A stretch of 49,894 nt of DNA from Bacillota bacterium. GTDB lineage: Bacteria > Bacillota > Clostridia > Acetivibrionales > DSM-1351. Position numbers and translations under genes: made by a program. The stretch covers positions 1 to 49,894 of the forward strand of contig JAEZIB010000138.1 in NCBI GenBank assembly GCA_023416275.1. Direction: 5' to 3'. Positions within the stretch are counted from its first letter, which is position 1. Every line of letters starts with the position of its first letter. The notes under the pieces were generated by a model. That model was given only the letters and a program-made list of their open reading frames with translations, did no database searches and was not told the DNA's origin. Positions 1 to 8,070 of this stretch are shown here, piece after piece.

Positions 1-1
1 C

Positions 2-844
2 TATAATCATTATGTCAAAATGAAGAAAACAAAGGCTGATATAATTGGTTTGCAAGAAGAAATAGCCTCTTTTTATCAAAAAATGAAATCTCAAAAGGAT
101 ATGCTGACACATTTAGAGGAAGAAACTAAAGCTATTGAATTCCAAAACATTGAAGAGTTAGAAGATAAGTATACTCTGTTAGTAGAAGAGCAGAAAAACC
201 TACAGAATAAGCAAAATATTGTTTTTTCAAGGAATACAAACAATTTAAAAGTCCTAAGGCAATTAGAAAGCATATTAGTTAAGTTAGAAGCTCTTGAGGA
301 GAAATACAGATTAGTTGGGGATTTGAATAGGGTGGCTAAGGGAGACAATGTACAAAGACTTACTTTTGAGAGGTATGTACTGGCGGCATATTTTGATGAA
401 ATAATCACTGCTGCAAACCTGAGACTTGAAAAGATGACAGGCTCAAGATATTTACTCAAAAGGAAGGAGGACAAAAGTAAGGGGAGGGCACAGCAGGGGC
501 TAGAGCTTGAGGTGTTTGATAACTATACAGGTAAGGCAAGGCATGTCAAAACTCTATCAGGAGGAGAAGGGTTTAAGGCTTCACTTGCGTTAGCTCTTGG
601 ATTAGCTGATATTGTACAGTCTTATGCTGGAGGAATTAGTTTGGATACACTCTTTGTTGATGAAGGTTTTGGTTCTCTAGACCCTGAATCCTTGGACAGT
701 GCTATACAGTGTCTTGTTGATATTCAAAAAACAGGTAGATTAGTTGGCGTTATATCTCATGTTTTTGAGCTCAAAGAGAGAATTAAAAGTGTTTTAGAGA
801 TTTGTCCAAATAAAGAAGGGAGCTATGCAAGATTTGTAATTTAG
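2..844 (+). CDS. sbcC: Exonuclease SbcC, C-terminal part (5' end outside window)
   Basis: The frame is open from base 2, so this is the 3' end of a longer gene; the first ATG at 20 is internal. SbcC is the ATPase subunit of the SbcCD nuclease, which processes hairpins and DNA ends. About 100 residues of charged coiled coil come first. The C-terminal ATPase half follows, with an ABC-type signature (TLSGGEGFKASLALALGLA) and a Walker B/D-loop block (LFVDEGFGSLDPESLD), then a histidine in VISHV that fits the H-loop. These features are typical of SMC/Rad50/SbcC proteins. The Walker A half lies upstream of the window. A good terminator follows the stop. Confidence 0.92.
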   Translation, partial: YNHYVKMKKTKADIIGLQEEIASFYQKMKSQKDMLTHLEEETKAIEFQNIEELEDKYTLLVEEQKNLQNKQNIVFSRNTNNLKVLRQLESILVKLEALEEKYRLVGDLNRVAKGDNVQRLTFERYVLAAYFDEIITAANLRLEKMTGSRYLLKRKEDKSKGRAQQGLELEVFDNYTGKARHVKTLSGGEGFKASLALALGLADIVQSYAGGISLDTLFVDEGFGSLDPESLDSAIQCLVDIQKTGRLVGVISHVFELKERIKSVLEICPNKEGSYARFVI

Positions 845-934
845 CGTGATTGATTTTTACTATATTCTTTTCAGAATTTATAATGCCGAATTTTAAATAT
901 ACGGTAAATTTAAAAAACTATAAGTAAGCTAAAA

Positions 935-971
935 GAAAAAAGTTACTGATTTAGATGCAGTAGCTTTTTTT
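935..971 (+). terminator. Intrinsic terminator after sbcC
   Basis: Stem AAAAAAGTTACTG pairs with CAGTAGCTTTTTT (one G-U pair) around a short loop and runs into a T tract. The rest of the 844-1186 gap is AT-rich with no other gene seen. Confidence 0.8.
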
Positions 972-1186
972 GTTATATTATTACATTTTATATGAAAATT
1001 TGTTGATAAATTTTATTTAAATCTATTAATAAATGTAAATATGTTGTATAATAATGTGGTAAATGTAGGGATTTACAAGTTTTATAGTAAATTTTGCACA
1101 AAAAGAAGGAAATATGGTAAAGTTTGTAGTATAATATCAAGTAACGTATATACCTACAAAATAATACGTAATAGGGAGGACTGGTA

Positions 1187-2722
1187 ATGAGCAAGAATAG
1201 TAATAAGAATACAATTTTATTACAGAACGAAATCGAGGCTAATAAGTTTGCCGCACTTGTTATGCTTTGTACAAATGTAGTTGTTATACTTGCTTTCTTT
1301 GTAAATTTAATGGGTGTATTTGCAGTAGATAAAGGTGTAATGGCTATTGTGACAATTATATCTATTGGGTTATTGTCTTTACCGTTTGTTATTGTAGTTC
1401 TATTAAAACAACAGGGATTATGGATTAAATATTTAATTGTAACAGCAGCAATACTTATGGTAAGTATAACCATATTAATTTTAAAACAATTTGCAGTTGT
1501 GTTATTTGCTTATCCACTAGCAATTGCAAGTTTATTTTTTTCGACAAAACTTAGCTGGTATACGTCAGTATTGTCAATTTTGTCTTTTTCAATAGCACAA
1601 GTTCTATCATTTAAAACAGTCGGTATTATTGATAGAAATTATATGGATATGAGAAGCATGATGAAATATGGAATCATGCCAAGGGCATTTCAATTAGTAA
1701 TGATATCTTTTATCTTTATTATGCTATCAAAAAGAACGCGTGTGATGCTGGGGAATATGATGGGTGCTAAGGAACAGGAAGAAATAATTAACAAAATGAT
1801 GAAGGTTACTCAAAAATCTACTGAAGTATCCAATGCCTTATCTGCTTCTGTATCAAATCTGTCAATAATGACAGAAGGGACTGCAAAGTCAAATGAGGAT
1901 ATAGCAGAAAAAACTTCTAAGATTGCCGAAGGTTCAAGGAATTCTATAAAGAGTATGGAGGAAGCTACTCTGGCAGTAACGAATATGTCTGAAAACTTAC
2001 ATAAAATATCAGAAGAAAGCAAGCAAATAGGAGTTCTTTCAAATCAAGTAAAGAACCTAACAGGTGACAATGAAAGGGTTCTAGGCAGTGCAGTAGAGAA
2101 GATGGAGGCTATCGCAGAGGCTACTAAGCATAGTAAAGCTATCATTAGTCAGCTTGAACAGAGATCAAGTAAAATATCAGGATTTGTTGATATAATTTCT
2201 CAGATATCTTCACAAACTAATTTACTTGCGCTAAATGCTGCTATTGAATCAGCCAGAGCTGGTGAACAGGGAAAAGGCTTTGCAGTAGTGGCTCAGGAAA
2301 TCCGAAATTTGGCAGAGGGTTCGAAGCAAGCGGCAAAGGACATTTCTACACTAATACAAGAGGTAATAGAGGATACACAAAATGCAGTTAGCTCTATGGA
2401 CAATGGTTCTATACTGGTAGACAATGGGCTTAAGGTTATAGAAGAGGCGAGAACATCCTTTACGAAGGTTGCTGACGCTAACAAAGAAATGAATGACAAG
2501 CTTATTATTGTTGAAGGAGATACAATAGAAGCTGCTAACCATGGAAAGAAAATGGTGGACTTGGTTATAGATGTCAAAAATATAAATGAGAATTCACTTA
2601 AAGATATTGAATTGATTGCGGCAGCCAGTGAGCAATTGGTTTCATCAATGCAAGAGGTTGACTCATCTGTTGAAGATATTCAGAGCATGTCTAAAGAATT
2701 GCTTGATGTTGTACAGAAATAA
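1187..2722 (+). CDS. Methyl-accepting chemotaxis protein without an extracellular sensor domain
   Basis: A 511-residue chemoreceptor. The first 185 residues form about six closely spaced membrane helices (roughly 21-43, 49-72, 78-98, 103-117, 121-139, 165-181) with no large extracellular ligand domain. The rest is a cytoplasmic helical signalling domain. The highly conserved hairpin tip that docks CheA/CheW is clear at about residues 341-386 (SSQTNLLALNAAIESARAGE, then GKGFAVVAQEIRNLAEGS). No HAMP domain is obvious. The start is set by AGGGAGGA seven bases upstream. It stands alone between two terminators. A signal sensed within or near the membrane is an inference; the ligand is unknown. Confidence 0.93.
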   Translation: MSKNSNKNTILLQNEIEANKFAALVMLCTNVVVILAFFVNLMGVFAVDKGVMAIVTIISIGLLSLPFVIVVLLKQQGLWIKYLIVTAAILMVSITILILKQFAVVLFAYPLAIASLFFSTKLSWYTSVLSILSFSIAQVLSFKTVGIIDRNYMDMRSMMKYGIMPRAFQLVMISFIFIMLSKRTRVMLGNMMGAKEQEEIINKMMKVTQKSTEVSNALSASVSNLSIMTEGTAKSNEDIAEKTSKIAEGSRNSIKSMEEATLAVTNMSENLHKISEESKQIGVLSNQVKNLTGDNERVLGSAVEKMEAIAEATKHSKAIISQLEQRSSKISGFVDIISQISSQTNLLALNAAIESARAGEQGKGFAVVAQEIRNLAEGSKQAAKDISTLIQEVIEDTQNAVSSMDNGSILVDNGLKVIEEARTSFTKVADANKEMNDKLIIVEGDTIEAANHGKKMVDLVIDVKNINENSLKDIELIAAASEQLVSSMQEVDSSVEDIQSMSKELLDVVQK

Positions 2723-2770
2723 AAGCGGAAGACAGAAAAACCATTATAAGTATAAAAAAGCAAGAAATTT

Positions 2771-2820
2771 AAAAAGAACGTACCTCTATAAAGAAGCTTA
2801 TAGAAGTATGCTCTTTTTTG
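2771..2820 (+). terminator. Intrinsic terminator after the chemoreceptor
   Basis: Long stem: AAAAAGAACGTACCTCTATA pairs with TATAGAAGTATGCTCTTTTT with a few G-U or mismatched pairs, followed by T residues. Confidence 0.8.
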
Positions 2821-2892
2821 CCTGTATGTATTTATATAATAAGTATAAATTTATTTGGTGGTTACGATTAAACAACTTAATATAGATTATTA

Positions 2893-2968
2893 ACTCAACT
2901 TTCCCACACATAAAAGCTATCTGTGCTCAAACTTATCAAGGGTTGCTGGCAAAATAATTGCATAGTAA
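2893..2968 (+). repeat. Dispersed intergenic repeat, diverged copy
   Basis: Begins ACTCAACTTTCCCA and keeps the order TTATCAAGGGTT, then CAAAATAATTGC, then TAGTAA. This is the same order as the better copies at 6059, 34025, 34103 and 44342. Confidence 0.6.
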
Positions 2969-3012
2969 CACTATTGCTTGTTATAGGTGAAGTATATTTG
3001 TGGAACATATTG

Positions 3013-3059
3013 ACACAATATATTGTATGTGATAGTATCAAATCGACTAAATATAGATG
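3013..3059 (+). promoter_or_regulatory. Tandem NrdR-like boxes upstream of nrdD
   Basis: Box 1 at 3013-3028, ACACAATATATTGTAT, is close to the NrdR consensus ACACWATATATWGTGT. Box 2 at 3044-3059, CGACTAAATATAGATG, keeps the core. The gap between them is 15 bases, so the centres are 31 bp apart, the three-turn spacing known for NrdR box pairs. NrdR represses ribonucleotide reductase genes. The nrdR gene is not in this window. Confidence 0.75.
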
Positions 3060-3105
3060 TTTGTATGAGTAATAAGCCTAAAAGGCAACTGAAAAAAGAG
3101 AATTA

Positions 3106-3135
3106 ATGGAAAGAGAGATGCCAAAAGTTTTATGA
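3106..3135 (+). other. Nine-codon leader ORF overlapping the nrdD start
   Basis: ATG at 3106 (a second in-frame ATG at 3118 follows GGAAAGAGAG) reads MEREMPKVL and stops at TGA 3133-3135, overlapping the nrdD ATG (3132-3134) as ATGA. The ribosome binding site fits the leader better than nrdD, so nrdD may be translated by coupling. Whether the peptide itself matters is unknown. Confidence 0.4.
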
Positions 3136-5444
3136 TAACAAAGATTAGGAAGAGAGATGGAAGAGAAGTACCCTTTAATATTGAGAAGATTGCCAATGCC
3201 ATATTTAAAGCTGGAAATGCTGCAGGAGAGGAAGATTATTCTATAGCATTAGCTTTAGCTGAAAAGGTTGCAGAGCAACTGGATAAAAATCCAGATAAAA
3301 AAGTTCCTGACGTTGAGGAAATTCAGAATATTGTTGAAAAAGTTTTGATTGAAGATGGATATGCAAAACCTGCCAAGGAATATATTCTTTACAGGGCAGA
3401 AAGAACCCGTATAAGAGAGATGAATACGCGCCTTATGAAGGTTTATGAGGATTTGACCTTTAAAGAAGCAAAGGACAATGACAAAAAGCGGGAAAATGCA
3501 AATATCGATGGGGATACAGCAATGGGAACTATGCTTAGATATGGTTCAGAGGGGGCTAAACAGTTCAATGAGATGTTTGTGTTGAAGCCAGAACATTCAA
3601 GAGCGCATAGGAATGGAGATATTCACATACATGACCTGGATTTTCTGGCATTAACCACTACATGCTGCCAGATAGATATAGAGAAGCTTTTTAAAGGAGG
3701 TTTTTGTACTGGGCATGGATATTTAAGGGAGCCAAATGATATTCAAAGCTATTCATCACTTGCTTGTATTGCCATACAGTCCAATCAGAACGATCAACAT
3801 GGCGGGCAAAGTATTCCTAATTTTGACTATGGACTAGCTCCAGGCGTATCAAAAACATACATAAAGCTATATAGACGTAATTTAGTAAAGATATTAGAAT
3901 GGGCTTTAGAGGATGCAAACATTGGAGTTGGGATAAATAGTATTTTTGAGGAAATAAATAATAAGGAAGGCGTTGTTCCTGCTCTTGGAAGTATGGAAGA
4001 ATATATAAAGATTGAACAGCAATATTTAGGTAGAATTATTGAGGATAAGGCTGTAGTTACAAAAGCACAAGAGTTTGCTATACAAAAAGCAGAAGTAGAA
4101 ACAAATAATAGTACATATCAGGCAATGGAAGCTTTTGTACATAATCTTAATACAATGCATAGTCGAGCTGGTGCTCAGGTGCCCTTTAGTTCAATTAATT
4201 ATGGAATGGACACATCTGCGGAAGGAAGAATGGTTATAAAGAACTTGTTACTTGCAACTGAAGCTGGATTGGGAGATAGTGAAACTCCAATATTTCCAGT
4301 ACAGATTTTTAAAGTAAAGGATGGAATTAATTATGATGAGGGAGACCCGAATTATGATTTGTTTAAGCTGGCTTGCAAAGTGAGTGCGAAAAGGCTATTC
4401 CCTAATTTTTCTTTTATAGATGCACCTTTTAATTTAAAATATTATAGGTCTGGACATCCCGAAACTGAAATGGCATATATGGGGTGTAGGACTAGAGTTA
4501 TAGGTAATGTTTATGATCCTTCTAGAGAAATAATCAACGGGAGAGGTAATTTGAGCTTTACCACAATTAATCTTCCTAGAATTGCTCTAAAGAATAAAGT
4601 CAATATTATTACTTTTTATGAAGAACTTGATAAGAAAATAAGTCTTGTTATAGACCAACTTCTTGAACGATTTGAGATACAAGCACAAAAGAAAGTTAAA
4701 AATTATCCATTTATGATGGGACAGGGAATATGGATTGATTCTGATAAGCTGGGCTGGGAGGATGAAGTTAGAGAGGTTATTAAGCATGGTACGTTATCAA
4801 TGGGCTTTATTGGTCTTGCAGAATGTCTGAAGGTTTTAACAGGGAGACATCATGGAGAATCAGAAGAATCTCAAAAATTAGGTCTTGAAATTATTGGACA
4901 TATGAGAGAGCGCATGGATGAGGCAAGTAAAAAGTATGGTATGAATTTTACTCTTTTGGCAACTCCAGCAGAAGGGCTTTCCGGACGTTTTATTAATAAA
5001 GACAGAGAAATATTTGGAGCAATTAAGGACATAACAGATAAGGAATATTATACAAATAGCTTTCATATACCTGTATATTTCACTATCGGAGCCTTTAACA
5101 AAATAAAGCTGGAGGCACCTTATCATGAGCTTACAAATGCTGGACATATAACATATGTAGAGGTTGATGGAGACCCAACACAGAACTTAGAAGCTTTTGA
5201 AAAAATCATACGCTGTATGAAGGAAGCAGGAATAGGCTATGGTGCTATTAATCACCCAGTTGACCGTGACCCTGTTTGTGGATACACAGGTATAATTGGA
5301 GATGAATGTCCAAAGTGCGGCAGAACGGAAGACAATACAAGTTTTGAAAGAATTAGACGCATAACTGGTTACTTAGTGGGGACTCTTGACCGTTTCAATG
5401 ATGCTAAAAAAGCCGAGGAGAGAGACCGAGTTAAGCATTTTTAG
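3132..5444 (+). CDS. nrdD: Anaerobic (class III) ribonucleoside-triphosphate reductase
   Basis: A 770-residue glycyl radical enzyme that reduces NTPs to dNTPs without oxygen. An ATP-cone domain occupies about residues 1-95 (starting MITKIRKRDGREVPFN), followed by the ten-stranded barrel core. Near the C-terminus a Cys-rich zinc-type segment (PVCGYTGIIGDECPKCG) shows three cysteines. The glycyl radical motif RRITGYL follows, with the radical Gly at about 746. The upstream NrdR-like boxes suggest repression by NrdR. The activase gene nrdG, often adjacent, is absent here; cobO follows 85 bp later. Confidence 0.97.
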   Translation: MITKIRKRDGREVPFNIEKIANAIFKAGNAAGEEDYSIALALAEKVAEQLDKNPDKKVPDVEEIQNIVEKVLIEDGYAKPAKEYILYRAERTRIREMNTRLMKVYEDLTFKEAKDNDKKRENANIDGDTAMGTMLRYGSEGAKQFNEMFVLKPEHSRAHRNGDIHIHDLDFLALTTTCCQIDIEKLFKGGFCTGHGYLREPNDIQSYSSLACIAIQSNQNDQHGGQSIPNFDYGLAPGVSKTYIKLYRRNLVKILEWALEDANIGVGINSIFEEINNKEGVVPALGSMEEYIKIEQQYLGRIIEDKAVVTKAQEFAIQKAEVETNNSTYQAMEAFVHNLNTMHSRAGAQVPFSSINYGMDTSAEGRMVIKNLLLATEAGLGDSETPIFPVQIFKVKDGINYDEGDPNYDLFKLACKVSAKRLFPNFSFIDAPFNLKYYRSGHPETEMAYMGCRTRVIGNVYDPSREIINGRGNLSFTTINLPRIALKNKVNIITFYEELDKKISLVIDQLLERFEIQAQKKVKNYPFMMGQGIWIDSDKLGWEDEVREVIKHGTLSMGFIGLAECLKVLTGRHHGESEESQKLGLEIIGHMRERMDEASKKYGMNFTLLATPAEGLSGRFINKDREIFGAIKDITDKEYYTNSFHIPVYFTIGAFNKIKLEAPYHELTNAGHITYVEVDGDPTQNLEAFEKIIRCMKEAGIGYGAINHPVDRDPVCGYTGIIGDECPKCGRTEDNTSFERIRRITGYLVGTLDRFNDAKKAEERDRVKHF

Positions 5445-5529
5445 TTAATTCAAGAAAGGAATATAACTAGAAACGCGAGAGCTATATAAGCGCAAATATA
5501 ATATAGATGGACACGAGGGATGAAGGGTT

Positions 5530-6051
5530 ATGGATGGACTAGTTCATATATATACGGGTAATGGAAAAGGTAAAACTACTGCAGCTATAGGCCTTGGAAT
5601 AAGGGCTGCAGGAAGTGGCATGAAGGTTTTAATGGTTCAATTCTGTAAAGGAAGCTCAACTAGTGAGGAGAATATAATAGAAAAGCTAAAGCCTGATTTT
5701 GAGCTTTATAAATATAAACAAATATGCAAATTCGTATGGCAGATGACACCTGAAGAAAAAAAGCAAATGGCGGAAGATACACTTAATTTGTTTAATTTTG
5801 CTGTTAACAGTGCAAAGAATAAGGACATGCTTATATTGGATGAAATTATGGCTGCAATAACAAATGAATTCATAGATGTAAGAAAAGTTGTGGACTTTAT
5901 TAATAATAAGCCTTCCCATCTTGAGTTAGTACTTACAGGTAGAAATGTACCTAAGGAACTGATTGACATTGCAGATTATGTTTCAGAAATAAACGCTGTA
6001 AAGCATCCTATGACTTCGGGCATTATGGCAAGAAAAGGAATTGAATTTTAA
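5530..6051 (+). CDS. cobO: Cob(I)yrinic acid a,c-diamide adenosyltransferase
   Basis: 173 residues, the normal length for the CobA/CobO/BtuR family, which transfers the adenosyl group of ATP to reduced cobalt. An N-terminal P-loop (TGNGKGKTTAA) is followed by VLMVQFCKG, the Walker B-like MLILDEIMAA and the C-terminal SEINAVKHPMTSGIMARKGIEF expected for the family. It is far from the main cbi operon at 36-44 kb but serves the same pathway. It may be co-transcribed with nrdD, since no clear terminator separates them. Confidence 0.95.
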   Translation: MDGLVHIYTGNGKGKTTAAIGLGIRAAGSGMKVLMVQFCKGSSTSEENIIEKLKPDFELYKYKQICKFVWQMTPEEKKQMAEDTLNLFNFAVNSAKNKDMLILDEIMAAITNEFIDVRKVVDFINNKPSHLELVLTGRNVPKELIDIADYVSEINAVKHPMTSGIMARKGIEF

Positions 6052-6058
6052 GTTATAA

Positions 6059-6140
6059 ACTCAAACGTCGCATGTAAAAATCTATTGGTGCGGTAAAATT
6101 ATCAATGGTTTGTTGACAAAATAAGTGCTAGAAGTATAAT
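6059..6140 (+). repeat. Dispersed intergenic repeat, good copy
   Basis: Begins ACTCAAACGTCGCA and contains AAAATCTATTGGTGCGGT, ATTATCAATGGTTTGTTG and AAGTGCTAGAAGT in the family order. CGCA and TGCG around the A-rich centre can form a short hairpin. Confidence 0.75.
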
Positions 6141-6233
6141 GAGTTACAAGGGAGCGGCTCCAAAGAGTTATTAAATAATTCTGCGGAGCTTTTATATTTA
6201 TATAAGAAATGCACTACAAAATATATTATTAAA

Positions 6234-6300
6234 GGTAATACTAATTTTCATTTAAAGTATTGTTTCTATATTTTAAATACGAAATAGTATTACTTTTTTT
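6234..6300 (+). terminator. AT-rich imperfect hairpin with T tract; also a repeated element
   Basis: GTAATACTA at the left pairs with TAGTATTAC at the right (imperfect in between), and the right arm runs into eight T residues, as in an intrinsic terminator. A close relative of the whole 60-bp block, including the ends and the TATATTTTAAAT core, lies at 49337-49394, so it is also a repeat. Confidence 0.5.
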
Positions 6301-6332
6301 TAAATATCGGTATATAATATAAGGTATAAATG

Positions 6333-6381
6333 CAAATAAGAATAATTATTATTTGTATTAAGAATATATTAACATTATGAT
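6333..6381 (+). promoter_or_regulatory. Probable promoter and Fur-family operator of the 6511 regulator
   Basis: TTGTAT (6353-6358), a 17-base spacer and TATGAT (6376-6381) form a promoter. A near-palindrome CAAATAAGAATAATTATTATTTG, split here as CAAATAAGAAT / AATTATTATTTG, covers 6333-6355 and overlaps the -35. It resembles AT-rich Fur/PerR/Zur boxes but is not a clean 7-1-7 match, so autoregulation is an inference. Confidence 0.45.
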
Positions 6382-6510
6382 GCATAAATTCGCACAACTC
6401 CGAGATACTTTGAACTGATGGAAGGTTAGATGAGTTTGAAAAATAAATATATACCTGCTAATATGTAAAGTAATAGTAATATTATATTATTTATTGGAAG
6501 GTTGATTTAA

Positions 6511-6954
6511 ATGTGTGAGACTGGAAATTATAGCAATATATTAAAGCGAGAAGGCTTGAAAAATACAAAACATAGAAATGCTATTCTTGAAGTAATTGAG
6601 AATAGTGCTCAACCAATTAATGCTGAGCAAATCTTTTTTGAACTAAAGGATAAAAGAAATTCTATAAATTTATCCTCCGTTTATAGAATTCTGGAGTCGC
6701 TAGTATCTAAAAAGCTGCTGATAAAATCTATTATACCGGGGTCTAATAAGGCAGTATATGAATTAAATCGTTTAGAGCATACTCATTATTTAATATGTTC
6801 AAGCTGTAAGAAGATGTTCTCGGTTGATGGATGTCCGCTTGAAGAGTACGAGAAGCAACTAGAGTTAAAAATGGGATTTGAAATAACAGGTCATAAACTC
6901 GAAATATACGGGGTTTGCAAGGATTGTAAGCAACATAATTTTGCTGATGCTTAA
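6511..6954 (+). CDS. Fur-family metalloregulator (Zur-like by context)
   Basis: 147 residues: an N-terminal winged helix (LKNTKHRNAILEVIE, NLSSVYRILESLVSKKLL), then a dimerisation/metal domain with HTHYLICSSCKKM and a second CxxC (CKDC) near the end, the pair that holds structural zinc. The histidine-rich sensor pattern does not by itself separate Fur, Zur and PerR. The next genes are a COG0523 GTPase, a permease and a TIGR03943 protein, a set linked to zinc in other Firmicutes, so a Zur role is favoured by context only. ATG at 6511 follows TTGGAAGG. Confidence 0.88.
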   Translation: MCETGNYSNILKREGLKNTKHRNAILEVIENSAQPINAEQIFFELKDKRNSINLSSVYRILESLVSKKLLIKSIIPGSNKAVYELNRLEHTHYLICSSCKKMFSVDGCPLEEYEKQLELKMGFEITGHKLEIYGVCKDCKQHNFADA

Positions 6955-7008
6955 AAGATATTAGCAAGGTTTATAGACCTATTATTATATAGAGGTACTA
7001 AATTTTAG

Positions 7009-7043
7009 AAAAGGTTTATATGCTATTTGTATAGGCCTTTTTG
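7009..7043 (+). terminator. Hairpin with T run between the Fur-family gene and the GTPase gene
   Basis: AAAGGTTTATA pairs with TATAGGCCTTTT (two G-U pairs) and is followed by T residues. It sits only a few bases before the next ribosome binding site, so it could be a leaky terminator or attenuator. Confidence 0.55.
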
Positions 7044-7061
7044 TGGGAGGTTATGTGTTTT

Positions 7062-8057
7062 ATGACTAAAATAGAAATAATATCGGGGTTCCTTGGTGCA
7101 GGAAAGACTACATTGATTAAGAAACTTATTAGTGAGAAGCTAGGCAGTGAAAAACTCGTTATTATAGAGAATGAATTTGGGGAAATTGGCATTGATGGAA
7201 GTATACTTAAAAGTTCAAATATCGAAATAAGGGAAATTAACTCAGGATGTATTTGTTGTACTCTTGTTGGAGATTTTAGTAGAGCTATAGAGGAAGTTGT
7301 TACAAAATATAGTCCTGACAGGATACTTATTGAGCCATCGGGAGTGGGGAAACTGTCAGATGTAATTAAAGCCTGTACGGCTATTAAGTCAAAAGATATT
7401 CTAAGAATGAGTATGCTTATTACTGTTGTAGATGTACTTAAATATCAGCTCTATATCTCAAATTTTGGAGAGTTCTATAAAAACCAGATTAGCAGTGCTA
7501 AAACAATTATTTTAAGCCGTACACAAAAAGTAGATGATGAAGAACTGCAAAAGATTGTACACTCAATAAGAAAATTGAATACTAAAGCAAATATTATAAC
7601 AACACCATGGGATAGTCTCTCCTCAGACGTTATTATTTCTGTTGCTGAGCAGGATACTTCTGCTACTTTAGATGAGAAGGTAAAAGGCACAAAAAAAGTT
7701 ATTTTGAAGAGAACAGTGCACCACGAAAACTGCAAATGTGGATGCAATAAAGAACATTCTCATAACCATAGTGCAAATGAAGCTTTTGACACTTGGAGTA
7801 TAGAAACACCAAGAAAATATAACGAGACTGAATTAAAAAGCATATTAGAGAAACTTGGAAATGAAAAGCATTATGGCATGATTTTAAGGGGTAAGGGTAT
7901 CTTACAGATTTCTGAAAATAGATGGGCACAGTTTGACTATACTCCTGGAGAAATTGAGATAAAAGAAACCTCAGTTGATTATACTGGTAGAATATGTATT
8001 ATAGGCAGGGGTTTAAAGGAATTAGAAATTAGCAAGCTTTTTGGCTGTTCAGCTTAA
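7062..8057 (+). CDS. COG0523 (CobW/YciC-type) metallochaperone GTPase
   Basis: G3E-family GTPase, 331 residues from ATG 7062, chosen because GGGAGG at 7045-7050 is 11 bases upstream; ATG 7053 would be too close. The P-loop is GFLGAGKTT (9-17), the metal motif GCICC sits at about 62-66 and EPSGVG at 91-96. A Cys/His-rich tract (HHENCKCGCNKEHSHNH, about 220-236) precedes the CobW C-terminal domain. The usual NKxD guanine motif is replaced by SRTQK, so base specificity may differ. Family members deliver Zn, Co or other metals to target proteins. Following a Fur-family gene and preceding a permease, it is probably part of one metal-responsive operon. Confidence 0.9.
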   Translation: MTKIEIISGFLGAGKTTLIKKLISEKLGSEKLVIIENEFGEIGIDGSILKSSNIEIREINSGCICCTLVGDFSRAIEEVVTKYSPDRILIEPSGVGKLSDVIKACTAIKSKDILRMSMLITVVDVLKYQLYISNFGEFYKNQISSAKTIILSRTQKVDDEELQKIVHSIRKLNTKANIITTPWDSLSSDVIISVAEQDTSATLDEKVKGTKKVILKRTVHHENCKCGCNKEHSHNHSANEAFDTWSIETPRKYNETELKSILEKLGNEKHYGMILRGKGILQISENRWAQFDYTPGEIEIKETSVDYTGRICIIGRGLKELEISKLFGCSA

Positions 8058-8070
8058 GTGAGGGTGTTTA

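Noticed and set aside
2616..2885. Open frame of 89 codons over the end of the chemoreceptor gene
   Set aside because: It overlaps the signalling domain in another frame, runs through a clear terminator, and the product looks like no protein.
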